Below the pieces are notes generated by a model. That model searched no databases. It saw only the letters and a program-made list of their open reading frames with translations, and was not told where the DNA came from. Position numbers and translations under genes: made by a program. From Glyphotaelius pellucidus (taxonomy: Eukaryota > Arthropoda > Insecta > Trichoptera > Limnephilidae), in contig OW386565.1 of NCBI GenBank assembly GCA_936435175.1, positions 930,001 through 994,000 of the forward strand: a stretch of DNA of 64,000 nucleotides. Direction: 5' to 3'. This document shows positions 31,405-41,337 of the stretch, piece after piece (positions within the stretch are counted from its first letter, which is position 1; each line of letters begins with the position of its first letter).

Positions 31405-31560
31405 AATAATTTTTCCTCGGTTCGTACGTCATCTCTGGGGATGGTGTGTGGTGGGAATTTTTGGGAGAGGAGGGAGAGAACATGGGTCTTGAAGAGATCC
31501 ATGTTGTAGGAGGGAGGAAACACAGAAGCCGGCAAATAGTGCAGTCTGTTAAGGAAATGC
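31405..31560 (-). pseudogene. LINE ORF2 C-terminal fragment
   Basis: The minus strand (31338-31535 frame) encodes MPASVFPPSYNMDLFKTHVL, nearly the same tail as in the LINE at 39871-40550 (LPASVFPPSYDMGLFKTNVH). Both ends are truncated. No A-tail is seen. Confidence 0.65.
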
Positions 31561-31624
31561 GATGGATCTACTTACAAATATGTAGTATATTAGGCCGTAC
31601 AGGCTCACTGCGTGCTCCTTCTGG

Positions 31625-31855
31625 GACTTGCAATTACTGTTAGTAAATATAGTTGTATAGCGGATTTCCACCCAAAACGCCTGCAGATATAAGTATATTG
31701 ACTTTGGTTGTACGGCCGTATATCCTCTTTGCATTAACATGAAGGAATAATATTTTGTGGATCAACTGTCCGAAGGATAAATTGGCAGAGGGATCAACTG
31801 TCGGCGGGCCAACTGTCGCCGGATCAACTGTCGCCGGATCAATTGTTATGGAATT
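31625..31855. repeat. Dispersed repeat with GGATCAACTGTCG motif, copy 2
   Basis: Second copy of the family at 420-645. Here the motif GGATCAACTGTCG(CC) is iterated four to five times at 31758-31845. The 31549-31740 minus frame (TAVQPKSIYLYLQAFWVEIR) has a diverged counterpart in copy 1, which suggests an unrecognised TE coding remnant. Confidence 0.55.
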
Positions 31856-32601
31856 ATCAGGGGTTATTCCAACATCAGGAATATCTGACAGATATTTAAA
31901 GAGAGCTAATTAAATAAAAATATTATCTTATTTCTGGAAAAGTCAATGTAAACATTTAACAATAATTATTGTCTTTGTTGACATTAGGTAGCTAGATATA
32001 TTGTTGAAATCATGTTAACCCCTCAGGTTAATTTGTTCGGTTTTCGAATCAACTCGTATGGGTCTCGTAGTAATCGTTGTCACTCTTTTCACGAATTTAG
32101 AAATAGTCCAGTCAGGTTAAACACGAAAAGCGCCTCGTGCTTACCTAAAGCAATATTAAAAAAACAGATTTGCAATTTCCAAAGTGCTCTGCGAGCGGCT
32201 GTGTAGCCAAAAAACCATGAAATTTTCGGACTTTTTTCAGTTTTTGCTCAATTTTTTTATTTTTTTATTTATTAGAAAAAAAGTAAATATTTACAATAAA
32301 TAATAATATATTACATTTCATATCAGACTTTTTTTGGTTACCCAATTAGTAGAGAAATATTTTCGGGTCTAACTGGGGAGCTAGTCTATGTAATTATATA
32401 TATAGATAATAAATAATATGCATAGTTACAAAAATGGAAAAATAAGATTTTCAAAAATACTGTGAAATATTACAAAAATATTGTACAATCAGAAAATAAC
32501 ATATAATTAAAGAAACAGAATATCAACAAAAATCAACAAAAAATCAACAAAAATAATAGCAACATATCTGAATATATCTGAAAATCATCGATAAAAGCGA
32601 G

Positions 32602-34233
32602 TCAATCTTCTCTGTAAAAATACAACGAAAGTTTTTTTTTAAATTTAGAATAGTGTTTCTCACTTTTTATTGTATCCGGTAAATCGTTAAATAACTTTGG
32701 GCCTACATATTCATAATGGTGTTGTGCAGCTGTCGTGTTGCATCTAGGTACATATATGTTCCCAGAAGTTCTAGGTCTTATACTTCGCGTTGAGGACATT
32801 TCAGATTCTTTAAAAACTTTTAAATTAGCATTTCTTTGAAATAGTTTTGAAACCGGTAGGACCTTAAATTTTTCAAAAAGTTCTTTGGTTGGAAAAATTC
32901 TTGGTTTTTTAATAATAACTTTGATGATCATTTTTTGTGTTGTTACTATCGGATACAGATTATTCTTGTAGATGCCCCCCCATGCGATTATTCCGTACTG
33001 CAAAACTGACTGCACAAGAGCAAAGTAAACCATTTTAGTATTTGAAAGATTTAGGATATTTCTTAATCGTAAAAAAATGTAAGTAAGTTTTCTAATTCTT
33101 TTTACACAGTTTTCGATATGTTTCTTAAATTTCATGTTACTTTCTATAGTGATCCCTAGATATTTGACATCTGGGGTTTTTTTCAGGATTTTACAATTAT
33201 TATCGTTACATTCTCCTCCTTTACACGAACGACTGTGCACTATCACGCTAATATTGGAATCTGTGACAGGATCATTAAGGCAAAAAGGTATATATGATGT
33301 TTTTTCTACATTAAGACTAAGTAAGTTATCATCAAACCATTCCTTCAATATGTCAATGTCAGCATTCGCAGCTATATTCACTTCTGTCCATGTTATTCCT
33401 TCAATTATGATGACTGTGTCATCCGCATATGAGATGACACTTCCATTAAGAGGGAGAGTGAACATGTCATTGACATATATAAGGAAAAGTATAGGCCCGA
33501 TTACTGTGCCTTGTGGAATTCCATATTCAGAAGACAAGGGTTCACTTAATGAATTATTTAGTTTAACGTATTGTTCTCTCTTTTTTAAGTAACTCTGGAA
33601 CCAAGATAAAGCTTTGTCTTCCAGTCCAATTTTCTCTAGCTTAGCGATCAGCCTAGAATGCGAAACACTATCAAAAGCCTTTTTCAGCTCGATAAATATT
33701 CCCAGACACTTCCGACGTCTATCCAAATTCCCCATAACTAGAGAAGTCAATTTTGCAATTGCATCACGAGTTCCTAGATTAGGTGTAAATCCATATTGGT
33801 TAGAATGGAGAATTTTTTTTTGTTCAAGAAATAGGAATAGTCTCTTTTTCACAATTCTTTCAATTATTTTAGAAATGTTAGATGTCAAAGATATAGGCCG
33901 GTAGTTAGTCATTTCCTCTGGGTTGCCAGATTTAAAAATCGGACTAACAACAGTTTTTTTGTAATTATCTGAAAATCTTCCAACTGAAAAGCTTAAATTA
34001 ATGATATGCACGATAGGTATTTTTAGAAAATCTGTAAGATTTTTTATGGTTTCTACTGTTATTCCATCGTAACCCGGCGCAGAGCCACCTCTCAGTGAAC
34101 TAATTATATTTACAACTTCCGGTTCCGATGTGGGCCCAAGAAAATGCATTTTATTTGTATTGATTGAATTTCTCTCAAAAGCCTCCGTGGTTTTGCTAGC
34201 AGCTAAAGGGTTAATTTGTTGAATTTCTCTCAA
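32602..34233 (-). CDS. LINE reverse transcriptase (C-terminal 540 residues of ORF2)
   Basis: 543 codons. RT motifs: SAPGYDGI (residues 51-58), NYRPISL, NQYGFTPNLGTRDAI, motif A FIELKKAFDSV (180-190), motif B GIPQGTVIGP (238-247) and motif C YADD (269-272). The thumb and a C-terminal tail follow (PKLFNDLPDTIKSEKHYSKF). The Asp expected in motif A (F-x-D-L) is Glu182, which should impair catalysis. The apparent start (MREIQQINPL) lies inside the last repeat unit and is not the real start. The protein was originally continuous with an endonuclease upstream. Confidence 0.88.
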   Translation of the reverse strand: MREIQQINPLAASKTTEAFERNSINTNKMHFLGPTSEPEVVNIISSLRGGSAPGYDGITVETIKNLTDFLKIPIVHIINLSFSVGRFSDNYKKTVVSPIFKSGNPEEMTNYRPISLTSNISKIIERIVKKRLFLFLEQKKILHSNQYGFTPNLGTRDAIAKLTSLVMGNLDRRRKCLGIFIELKKAFDSVSHSRLIAKLEKIGLEDKALSWFQSYLKKREQYVKLNNSLSEPLSSEYGIPQGTVIGPILFLIYVNDMFTLPLNGSVISYADDTVIIIEGITWTEVNIAANADIDILKEWFDDNLLSLNVEKTSYIPFCLNDPVTDSNISVIVHSRSCKGGECNDNNCKILKKTPDVKYLGITIESNMKFKKHIENCVKRIRKLTYIFLRLRNILNLSNTKMVYFALVQSVLQYGIIAWGGIYKNNLYPIVTTQKMIIKVIIKKPRIFPTKELFEKFKVLPVSKLFQRNANLKVFKESEMSSTRSIRPRTSGNIYVPRCNTTAAQHHYEYVGPKLFNDLPDTIKSEKHYSKFKKKLSLYFYRED

Positions 34234-35320
34234 AAGCCTCAGTGGTTTTGCTAGCAGCTAAAGGGTTAATTTGTTGAATTTCTCTCAAAAGCCTCCGTGG
34301 TTTTGCTAGCAGCTAAAGGGTTAATTTGTTGAATTTCTCTCAAAAGCCTCAGTGGTTTTGCTAGCAGCTAAAGGGTTAATTTGTTGAATTTCTCTCAAAA
34401 GCCTCCGTGGTTTTGCTAGCAGCTAAAGGGTTAATTTGTTGAATTTCTCTCAAAAGCCTCAGTGGTTTTGCTAGCAGCTAAAGGGTTAATTTGTTGAATT
34501 TCTCTCAAAAGCCTCAGTGGTTTTGCTAGCAGCTAAAGGGTTAATTTGTTGAATTTCTCTCAAAAGCCTCAGTGGTTTTGCTAGCAGCTAAAGGGTTAAT
34601 TTGTTGAATTTCTCTCAAAAGCCTCAGTGGTTTTGCTAGCAGCTAAAGGGTTAATTTGTTGAATTTCTCTCAAAAGCCTCAGTGGTTTTGCTAGCAGCTA
34701 AAGGGTTAATTTGTTGAATTTCTCTCAAAAGCCTCAGTGGTTTTGCTAGCAGCTAAAGGGTTAATTTGTTGAATTTCTCTCAAAAGCCTCAGTGGTTTTG
34801 CTAGCAGCTAAAGGGTTAATTTGTTGAATTTCTCTCAAAAGCCTCAGTGGTTTTGCTAGCAGCTAAAGGGTTAATTTGTTGAATTTCTCTCAAAAGCCTC
34901 AGTGGTTTTGCTAGCAGCTAAAGGGTTAATTTGTTGAATTTCTCTCAAAAGCCTCAGTGGTTTTGCTAGCAGCTAAAGGGTTAATTTGTTGAATTTCTCT
35001 CAAAAGCCTCAGTGGTTTTGCTAGCAGCTAAAGGGTTAATTTGTTGAATTTCTCTCAAAAGCCTCAGTGGTTTTGCTAGCAGCTAAAGGGTTAATTTGTT
35101 GAATTTCTCTCAAAAGCCTCAGTGGTTTTGCTAGCAGCTAAAGGGTTAATTTGTTGAATTTCTCTCAAAAGCCTCAGTGGTTTTGCTAGCAGCTAAAGGG
35201 TTAATTTGTTGAATTTCTCTCAAAAGCCTCAGTGGTTTTGCTAGCAGCTAAAGGGTTAATTTGTTGAATTTCTCTCAAAAGCCTCAGTGGTTTTGCTAGC
35301 AGCTAAAGGGTTAATTTGTT
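34166..35320. repeat. 55-bp minisatellite, 21 copies, inside the LINE RT frame
   Basis: Exactly 1155 bp = 21 x 55. The unit starts GAATTTCTCTCAAAAGCCTC and ends AAAGGGTTAATTTGTT. On the minus strand one unit encodes QQINPLAASKTTEAFERNS, which is the parent LINE coding segment. A single C/A site (CCTCCGTGG versus CCTCAGTGG) alternates C,A,C,A,C,A in the first six units and is A thereafter. This suggests a 110-bp dimer was copied as a block. The period is not a multiple of three. Confidence 0.97.
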
Positions 35321-35483
35321 GTGCTAAATTTTTTCCAACACTTGCAAAAAAATTATTAAATAAGTTTGCACATTGAGTCGGCTCATCTTTTACGTCTATA
35401 GAATTACCGTTGTATGTCAGTCTGTGTATTTCCGACGCTTTCCGTTTCTTATCAATAATTTCATTAATAGAATTGTTGACCAC
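35256..35483 (-). pseudogene. LINE ORF2 segment just before the array
   Basis: The frame reads MVNNSINEIIDKKRKASEIH ... CANLFNNFFASVGKNLAQQ and runs into the first repeat unit. It belongs to the same ORF2 as 32602-34233. The array (period 55) shifts the frame so the two halves are disconnected. Confidence 0.75.
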
Positions 35484-35617
35484 ATTTTTTTTTTATCATA
35501 TTCTACTTGTGACATTTTTATTTTATAATATTCTTTCGTATTCCTTACTAAATTCGTAAGCATATTTCGATATTTGACAAAGGTATTTTTTAATATATAA
35601 TTGAAAGGATTTTTTTT

Positions 35618-36325
35618 ACAAGGAATCATTAAAGTAATCCTGAAGAAACCCTCCACAAATCCAATAGAAACACTTTTCGCAGATTTCACGGTGCCTCGAG
35701 TAGAGAACATCTTCAAGAAAAATGCAATTATCCAAATTTACAAAGATAATATCGTCAAAAAATTTGAAACCCACCAATCAAAAAGATATCAAGACAACAT
35801 CAAAATACCAAAATTTAATACCAAACTAATGCAAAACAATTACATCTATTTAGGAATAAAGTATTTCAACAATCTTCCGATTGAAATAAAAAAAATCAAA
35901 GACATCAATAAACTGAAAATCAAACTGAAGCAACACTTCATCAGGAATAATTAATTAAATAATTACCTGTTTTTCTCTTTCTTTCTATTTATTATCAATC
36001 TATATTTATTTCTATATAATTTAGATTTTTCGAATTTCTCTAAAGTGCACAATATTTTAGTATGTAACCATATCCCATTGTATATACATCTTCACATATA
36101 GATGATCCAGAAGTTTCAATTGTTCCCATTATATAATGTTATATAACCTATTGCATAATGTTATTCTATTTCTGTCATAATTAGTGTAACTCGCTCATCA
36201 AGCACAAGAACTAGCTTCTTCTTTGGTGAGACTGCAATCTTAAAGAATTTCTGAACCAATATGTAATTTATATTAACCCACTGTAAACTTATATATCTAT
36301 ATTAAATAATAAAAAAAAAAAAAAA
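35618..36325 (+). mobile_element. 5'-truncated LINE nested in the minus-strand LINE
   Basis: A plus-strand open frame (to 35954) encodes an RT C-terminus: GIIKVILKKPSTNPIETLFA ... IKYFNNLPIEIKKIKDINKL. It aligns with the tail of the host LINE but is diverged. A 350-bp 3' UTR and an A-tail (36307-36325) follow. Host LINE coding resumes on both sides (KKNPFNYILK left, ISPGLVKSVR right). I could not define a TSD. Confidence 0.8.
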
Positions 36326-37045
36326 ACGTTGTTTTTCACGCACAGACTTCACCAATCCAGGACTAATCCTCGGTTTTATTGGGCGGTATTTAGAAACTAG
36401 CTTCTTTAACTTGGAGACGGTGCTCGCCTCCATATGTTTTGTTAAAATTTCCTCAAAGAGACGAGAGCTCTCTAAAATATCCCGGCTGCCTAATACACAG
36501 CCCAGGATTCCTTAGAGATTTTTTCCCGAAGAAGGTCTTTATTTAACACCAGTATAATATATTCTCTATTTTTTAATTGATTAGTACGCGCTATTGCATT
36601 ATAATATAATAAGCACATATAGTGGTCTGTTATACCGGTTTTATAAACAATAGACTGAAATCTCTTAGTATTACTACTATTTACCCACATATGGTCAATA
36701 CAGGAAGGTTTCTAACCGGCGACGTCACGAGTCAAATTTTTAATACATGATTTAAAATTCAATTCAGTTAGCAAAATTATACATTCATCCTTTAGATGAG
36801 ATCGATGATTTCCAGATATATCCACATTAATATCACCACCAAAAACGTAAACATATCCCGTGTTTTGCAAAGAATTTCATTTAGTTGACATATAAACTGC
36901 GAAAGGTCTGACAAGTGTGTCCTGTAGATTGCAATTAAATTAATTGTCAGTTTATTTACACATAATACAACACGTAAACAGTTTATCTTGTCAAAAGCAA
37001 CTTCCTCAATATTCCGTACTATGAATGCATTTCTAATGATTAATA
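36326..37045 (-). pseudogene. LINE endonuclease fragment
   Basis: Minus-strand pieces in order: FIVRNIEEVAFDKINCLRVV, LTINLIAIYRTHLSDLSQFI, a frameshifted GGDINVDISGNH (active-site Asp/Asn region), KPSCIDHMWVNSSNT, GITDHYM (Asp-His), then a linker KPRISPGLVKSV. Stops and frameshifts show decay. It continues at 35615 across the nested plus-strand LINE. Confidence 0.75.
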
Positions 37046-37059
37046 ATATTTACGAATTT

Positions 37060-37703
37060 AAATAATATCCCGAATATCTCAGTAAAGGAAGGATCTGACT
37101 GGTACAAATAATATCCCGAATATCTCAGTAAAGGAAGGATCTGACTGGTACAAATAATATTCCGAATATCTCAGTAAAGGAAGGATCTGACTGGTACAAA
37201 TAATATTCCGAATATCTCAGTAAAGGAAGGATCTGACTGGTACAAATAATATCCCGAATATCTCAGTAAAGGAAGGATCTGACTGGTACAAATAATATCC
37301 CGAATATCTCAGTAAAGGAAGGATCTGACTGGTACAAATAATATCCCGAATATCTCAGTAAAGGAAGGATCTGACTGGTACAAATAATATTCCGAATATC
37401 TCAGTAAAGGAAGGATCTGACTGGTACAAATAATATCCCGAATATCTCAGTAAAGGAAGGATCTGACTGGTACAAATAATATCCCGAATATCTCAGTAAA
37501 GGAAGGATCTGACTGGTACAAATAATATCCCGAATATCTCAGTAAAGGAAGGATCTGACTGGTACAAATAATATCCCGAATATCTCAGTAAAGGAAGGAT
37601 CTGACTGGTACAAATAATATCCCGAATATCTCAGTAAAGGAAGGATCTGACTGGTACAAATAATATCCCGAATATCTCAGTAAAGGAAGGATCTGACTGG
37701 TAC
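37060..37703. repeat. 46-bp minisatellite, 14 copies
   Basis: Exactly 644 bp = 14 x 46. The unit starts AAATAATATCCCGAATATCT and ends GGATCTGACTGGTAC. The only variable site is CCC/TCC (ATATCCCG versus ATATTCCG). It abuts the broken 5' end of the LINE. AAATA microhomology is at both borders. Confidence 0.97.
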
Positions 37704-37931
37704 AAATACGTATATTTTTATAGTAAACTAAATTTGCTACAATTTAAAATTAAGGCGAGCTCTATACAGTCGTTGGTTCCCAAGATACAGTTCTTCAAAA
37801 ATAGGCCATTTATTCTAAAAAGCGAATTTTTTTCGAAAAGGTCACTTAAATAAAAACAAATACGCATCACACGTCAAATATTATACGAAATGAAGTTGTA
37901 GTAAATTTAATTAGTTTTATTTTAACTTTTA

Positions 37932-38150
37932 TGAGTAAAACCTCAAATTGTAATATTTAATTAAATGAAGACATTATGAGCGAAACTCAATCGAAAACTG
38001 GAAACAGAAAAATCAGAAAAAGATATTTGCACCTCTGGGACTCGAACCCAGGACCTCCCTACTTTCCGGGCGGGTGCTCTTGACCACTGAGCTAAGGTGT
38101 CGATATCCAATTCGGTCACTTTTGACTGTACCATTTTATTTAATGTGCGA
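37932..38150 (-). mobile_element. TIR/tRNA-like element, copy 2
   Basis: Starts with AAAACCTCAAATTGTAATAT (terminal inverted repeat), then the 'attaaatgaagacattatga' segment and a tRNA-like sequence on the minus strand at about 38032-38104. It then jumps to 'ttatttaatgtgcgacatct', so the middle is deleted relative to copy 1. Confidence 0.75.
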
Positions 38151-38211
38151 CATCTATTGACTTTTCTGCAAGTCTAGGACGAACATTATTATTATTTTAT
38201 TTTAACTTTTA

Positions 38212-38358
38212 TGAGTAAAACCTCAAATTGTAATATTTAATTAAATGAAGACACTATGAGCGAAACTCAATCGAAAAACTGAAAACAGAAAAATCAGAAA
38301 AAGATATTTGCACCTCTGGGACTCGAACCCAGGACCTCCCTACTTTCCGGGCGGGTGC
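38212..38358 (-). mobile_element. TIR/tRNA-like element, copy 3 (truncated)
   Basis: A second consecutive copy in the same orientation, starting TAAAACCTCAAATTGTAATA and cut off inside the tRNA-like region after 'ccgggcgggtgct' at 38358. It is in tandem with copy 2 at about 280-bp spacing. Confidence 0.75.
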
Positions 38359-38783
38359 TACAAAATTAATTAGAAAGCGTATTTTATTACCTTTCAGAAA
38401 CAATTTTTATTTTCAGAAATATTGTATTTATTTGGATTTCTTGCAAAGCGGAATTATGTTGGCCCTATGACAAAATAGGCCCGAAGCCTGATAGGTTAAA
38501 AGTTGATCGTTTAACCTTGTCATTGCCTTGAGCTCAGCGTCATCAGTAAAGAATTCTGTTTGATAATATTTTACAACATTGAACAATTCATTAAAATACA
38601 AAACAAAGATATAAGAGATGTGCTATCAGCAGTTTTTCTTGGGTGGAACTGAGCTTCCTGGTGTCGCTAACTAATAATACCGCACCTTCAAAATATAAGC
38701 TAAATTCCGTATTCAAACTGAGAATTCGGCGGAATAGATTTTCAAATGTAGATAAAATGTTAATGGAACTAAATTGACTAACC

Positions 38784-39090
38784 GTGAAACAGATGCTGAC
38801 CTTGAACACGATTATATTTATCCATAAAAAAGTTTACAACCTGTTACCAAAATACTTCTCAAATAAAATTATATACAACAAGGACATTTACAGACTTAAC
38901 ACAAAGACGTGCAAGGAAATCAGGCTACAAAAAAAGACAAAGCGAATTCGCAGAACAGTTTACTGTACAAAGCATTGATGTTATATCTACGTGTGGGGGG
39001 AACAATACCACAAGTCAAAATTGCTTACTTTTCAGGAGACAGTTGCAAGTGTCTCATGAAAAAAACATAATGGGACAAAAAGTTTAAAAA
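38784..39090 (+). pseudogene. LINE ORF2 C-terminal fragment
   Basis: A plus frame encodes MLTLNTIIFIHKKVYNLLPK ... KRIRRTVYCTKH, and after a frameshift a CLLFRRQLQVSHEKNIMG-like tail ending near 39088. Both resemble the C-terminal region of a non-LTR RT. No catalytic motif and no clear A-tail. Confidence 0.5.
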
Positions 39091-39870
39091 AATGTATTTA
39101 TTATTATGATTTAAGCATCTTTTATGGGTATTAACATTTTTGTAGTTATAGTGAACAATTCAAGAGATACACGACTTATGTGTTCAGGAGCATTACAAAT
39201 GAAGACCAATATCTATGACTTATGTGTTTAGATACAATTTGTAAAAAAATGTTTAAGCCAAGAATTTTGAATAAGAAATGAGACAAACAATGTATATTAT
39301 AAAACAATTAACAAACAATGTATACTTTTTTTTGCTCTTCTAAATAACCAATGTAAAATAAATATTAAAATTTGAAAAAAAAAATTCATATAAAACTTTC
39401 TATTACAACACATAAATACTTGTCATACATAAACATAAATAAACACGTAAACACCTCAGCACAGGTTTTCCTAGTGAGGTGTTCACGAAACATACAACAA
39501 TACCTATCCACAGTTTCACCTTCACAAACCTACCTTACACCCAACAATAAAATTACAAAATATATTATGTAAAAATGTTTTCGAAATTGATCTATAGGTA
39601 AATACTGTAATATATAGGAATAAATAAATAAATATTATGAAAACCTGTAACTTAAGGCTTAATTAGGAATATAAATTAAAAACAATAATGTATATTATCT
39701 TTATCCACAAGATCTGGGTCTTGATGCGACACGTTGCTTATAGAAAGTTGGCGGTAAAACTGCTGAATTATTCATGTGATTAAAATCATCATTGACATAT
39801 ATTATAACACTCTAACAGAAACTTTAAAGTCCGCACCAATTGGAAGATTCAAGGCATATTGTAGGAGCTT
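39091..39870. other. AT-rich DNA, nothing recognised
   Basis: Short frames only (39372-39572, 39776-40000) without domains. 39600-39640 is rich in AATA. No convincing gene. Confidence 0.4.
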
Positions 39871-40550
39871 TTTTTTTTTTTTTTACATTAACTCCACACA
39901 GGAGGCCTTGAGGAAAATAATTCCCCTCAGGGCCTATGTCATCTGGGATGCTGTGTGGAGGGTCTTTTTGAGGAGAGGAAGGAATGAACATTGGTCTTGA
40001 AGAGACCCATGTCGTAGGAGGGAGGAAACACAGATGCCGGCAAATCGTTCCATAGCCGAGCTGTTGAACTCAAGAACGAGTCGAAAAAACGACCCGTTCT
40101 CATGTGACAAATGTCAACCGTGTACATATGTTGGGCGCGCGTTTGGCGTGTCTCCCGACTATGCACCGGTGCCGAAGGGATCAATGACGCTAGTTCCTCA
40201 GAGCATCTTCCATTGAAATACCGGTAGAACATGGATAGCATTCCCACCAGACGCATGTGCTCTAAAGATTGCAACCCGTTCGTTAAGATGGGAGAATCTA
40301 TCAAACGGACCGCCCGTTTCTGCACAGAGTCGAGGGTATTTTTCAAGTATTTTGGAGCTCCAGACCAGAGGTGGCTGCCAAATTCAACCGTGGGGCGCAC
40401 TTGCGATTTGTACAGGGTAAGCAGTTGTGTACTATTAAAGTATCTGCGGGCCCTGTACAGTACGCCCAGTTTTTGAGAAGCTAACTTTACTCTGGCTTCG
40501 ATGGAGCCCCCATACCTGAGCTGGTCACTTATAGTTAAGGAGCTACATCA
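39871..40550 (-). mobile_element. 5'-truncated LINE with RT C-terminus and A-tail
   Basis: The minus frame 39939-40400 encodes RPTVEFGSHLWSGAPKYLKN ... LWNDLPASVFPPSYDMGLFK, the RT thumb and C-terminal domain. The frame is open upstream of the first Met to about 40545 (LRYGGSIEARVKLASQKLGV). The 3' UTR ends in poly-A (plus-strand T-run at 39871-39884). The 3' tail ('ctccacacagcatccc', 'aggcctcctgtgtggagtt') is shared with the non-autonomous copies at 25024, 29015, 53692 and 59085, so this LINE probably mobilised them. Confidence 0.82.
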
Positions 40551-40695
40551 AACTAGAAATAAATTAGTTTGCAATACGAAATGTTGTAATTAATTAGCAA
40601 TTTGTAAACTTCAATGTTACTCAAATTAAATTAACAAGAACCATTAGACCGTAGTCCGCCGACAGTCGGGCGGCCATCAAAGCATGCCTCTTATA

Positions 40696-40760
40696 CAGAG
40701 GCGTAGCGTGGGTGTCAGCCGCCCGGGGCGGAGGACCGCCGCCCCCCTATATAGGTATTT
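40696..40760 (+). mobile_element. Possible hAT terminus
   Basis: CAGAGGCGTAGCGTGGGTGT resembles hAT ends of the CAGAGGCGTAG type and is followed by a GC-rich imperfect palindrome (CCGCCCGGGGCGGAGG). No partner end or TSD was identified. Confidence 0.35.
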
Positions 40761-41134
40761 CAAACGTAGATTTCCTTTTTTTATAACGACAGCATTTTTA
40801 TACGACGGTTTTTATATCACATGAATCGATATTCTTAAAAAAAAATCATGTTTTAATTTCTGCTACAAATTTGTAACTGCTCCCGATAATGGAAATCGAT
40901 AATGGTATCCATGTAAAAGGATTTCGCATCTCGAATTTTTACAATGTGTTTATAACACAAGGCAGGTTGATTTTGATTGATTTTGCGTTGGAGAACCAAA
41001 AGATTAGTTACACATGGGACAGTCAATTTTAAAATTTTTGCAGCTTATAGCATGCAACTCGAATGTAAGACTTGACTAGGTCCAATATGTAGTTTGAGAT
41101 GTAATCTGGAGGATATTTAATCAAAACTAGTTTC

Positions 41135-41265
41135 AAGGAGTTGGAGGGAAGGGGAAGGGAAAGGGGGGGGGAAGGCGGGGAAGATTGTCGAGTCATGAGG
41201 GGAAGAGGACAAGGGAGGGGAAGGGGAGGCGGGTGGAGGACCTGCGGGAAAGGATAAGCAGGGAC
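41135..41265 (+). repeat. Purine-rich G-run tract
   Basis: Many runs of three or more G (for example GGGAAGGGGAAGGGAAAGGG) on the plus strand. It is low complexity with G-quadruplex potential. The minus-strand Pro/Ser/Leu-rich frame at 41029-41271 is a by-product. Confidence 0.8.
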
Positions 41266-41337
41266 AAACAATATATTTATTAAGTGTCATTGCAACGCAT
41301 AGGAATAAGTTGATATATTCAGTAGATTGATATGACG

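Larger units (their letters stand above)
32252..37045 (-). mobile_element. Jockey/CR1-like LINE, interrupted by array and nested LINE
   Basis: Minus-strand order from right to left: endonuclease pieces (37035-36326: SCIDHMWVNSSNT, then KTGITDHYMC), linker (35615-35417: KYRNMLTNLVRNTKEYYKIK), start of RT (35483-35321: NNFFASVGKNLAQQ), a 55-bp x21 array (35320-34166), RT to C-terminus (34165-32602), a 3' UTR, and an A-rich end near 32252. A plus-strand LINE (35618-36325) is inserted between endonuclease and linker. The 5' end is lost near 37045. The reading continuity across both interruptions shows one original element. Confidence 0.85.

Noticed and set aside
33134..33904. Plus-strand frames opposite the RT
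   Set aside because: Antisense shadows of a strongly supported RT frame.
37060..37703. 46-bp array derived from the LINE endonuclease coding
   Set aside because: One frame of the unit is open, but it is not continuous with the adjacent endonuclease frame because a stop lies between them.
41029..41271. Signal-peptide-like Pro-rich protein
   Set aside because: Low-complexity C-rich strand of a purine tract; no support for coding.
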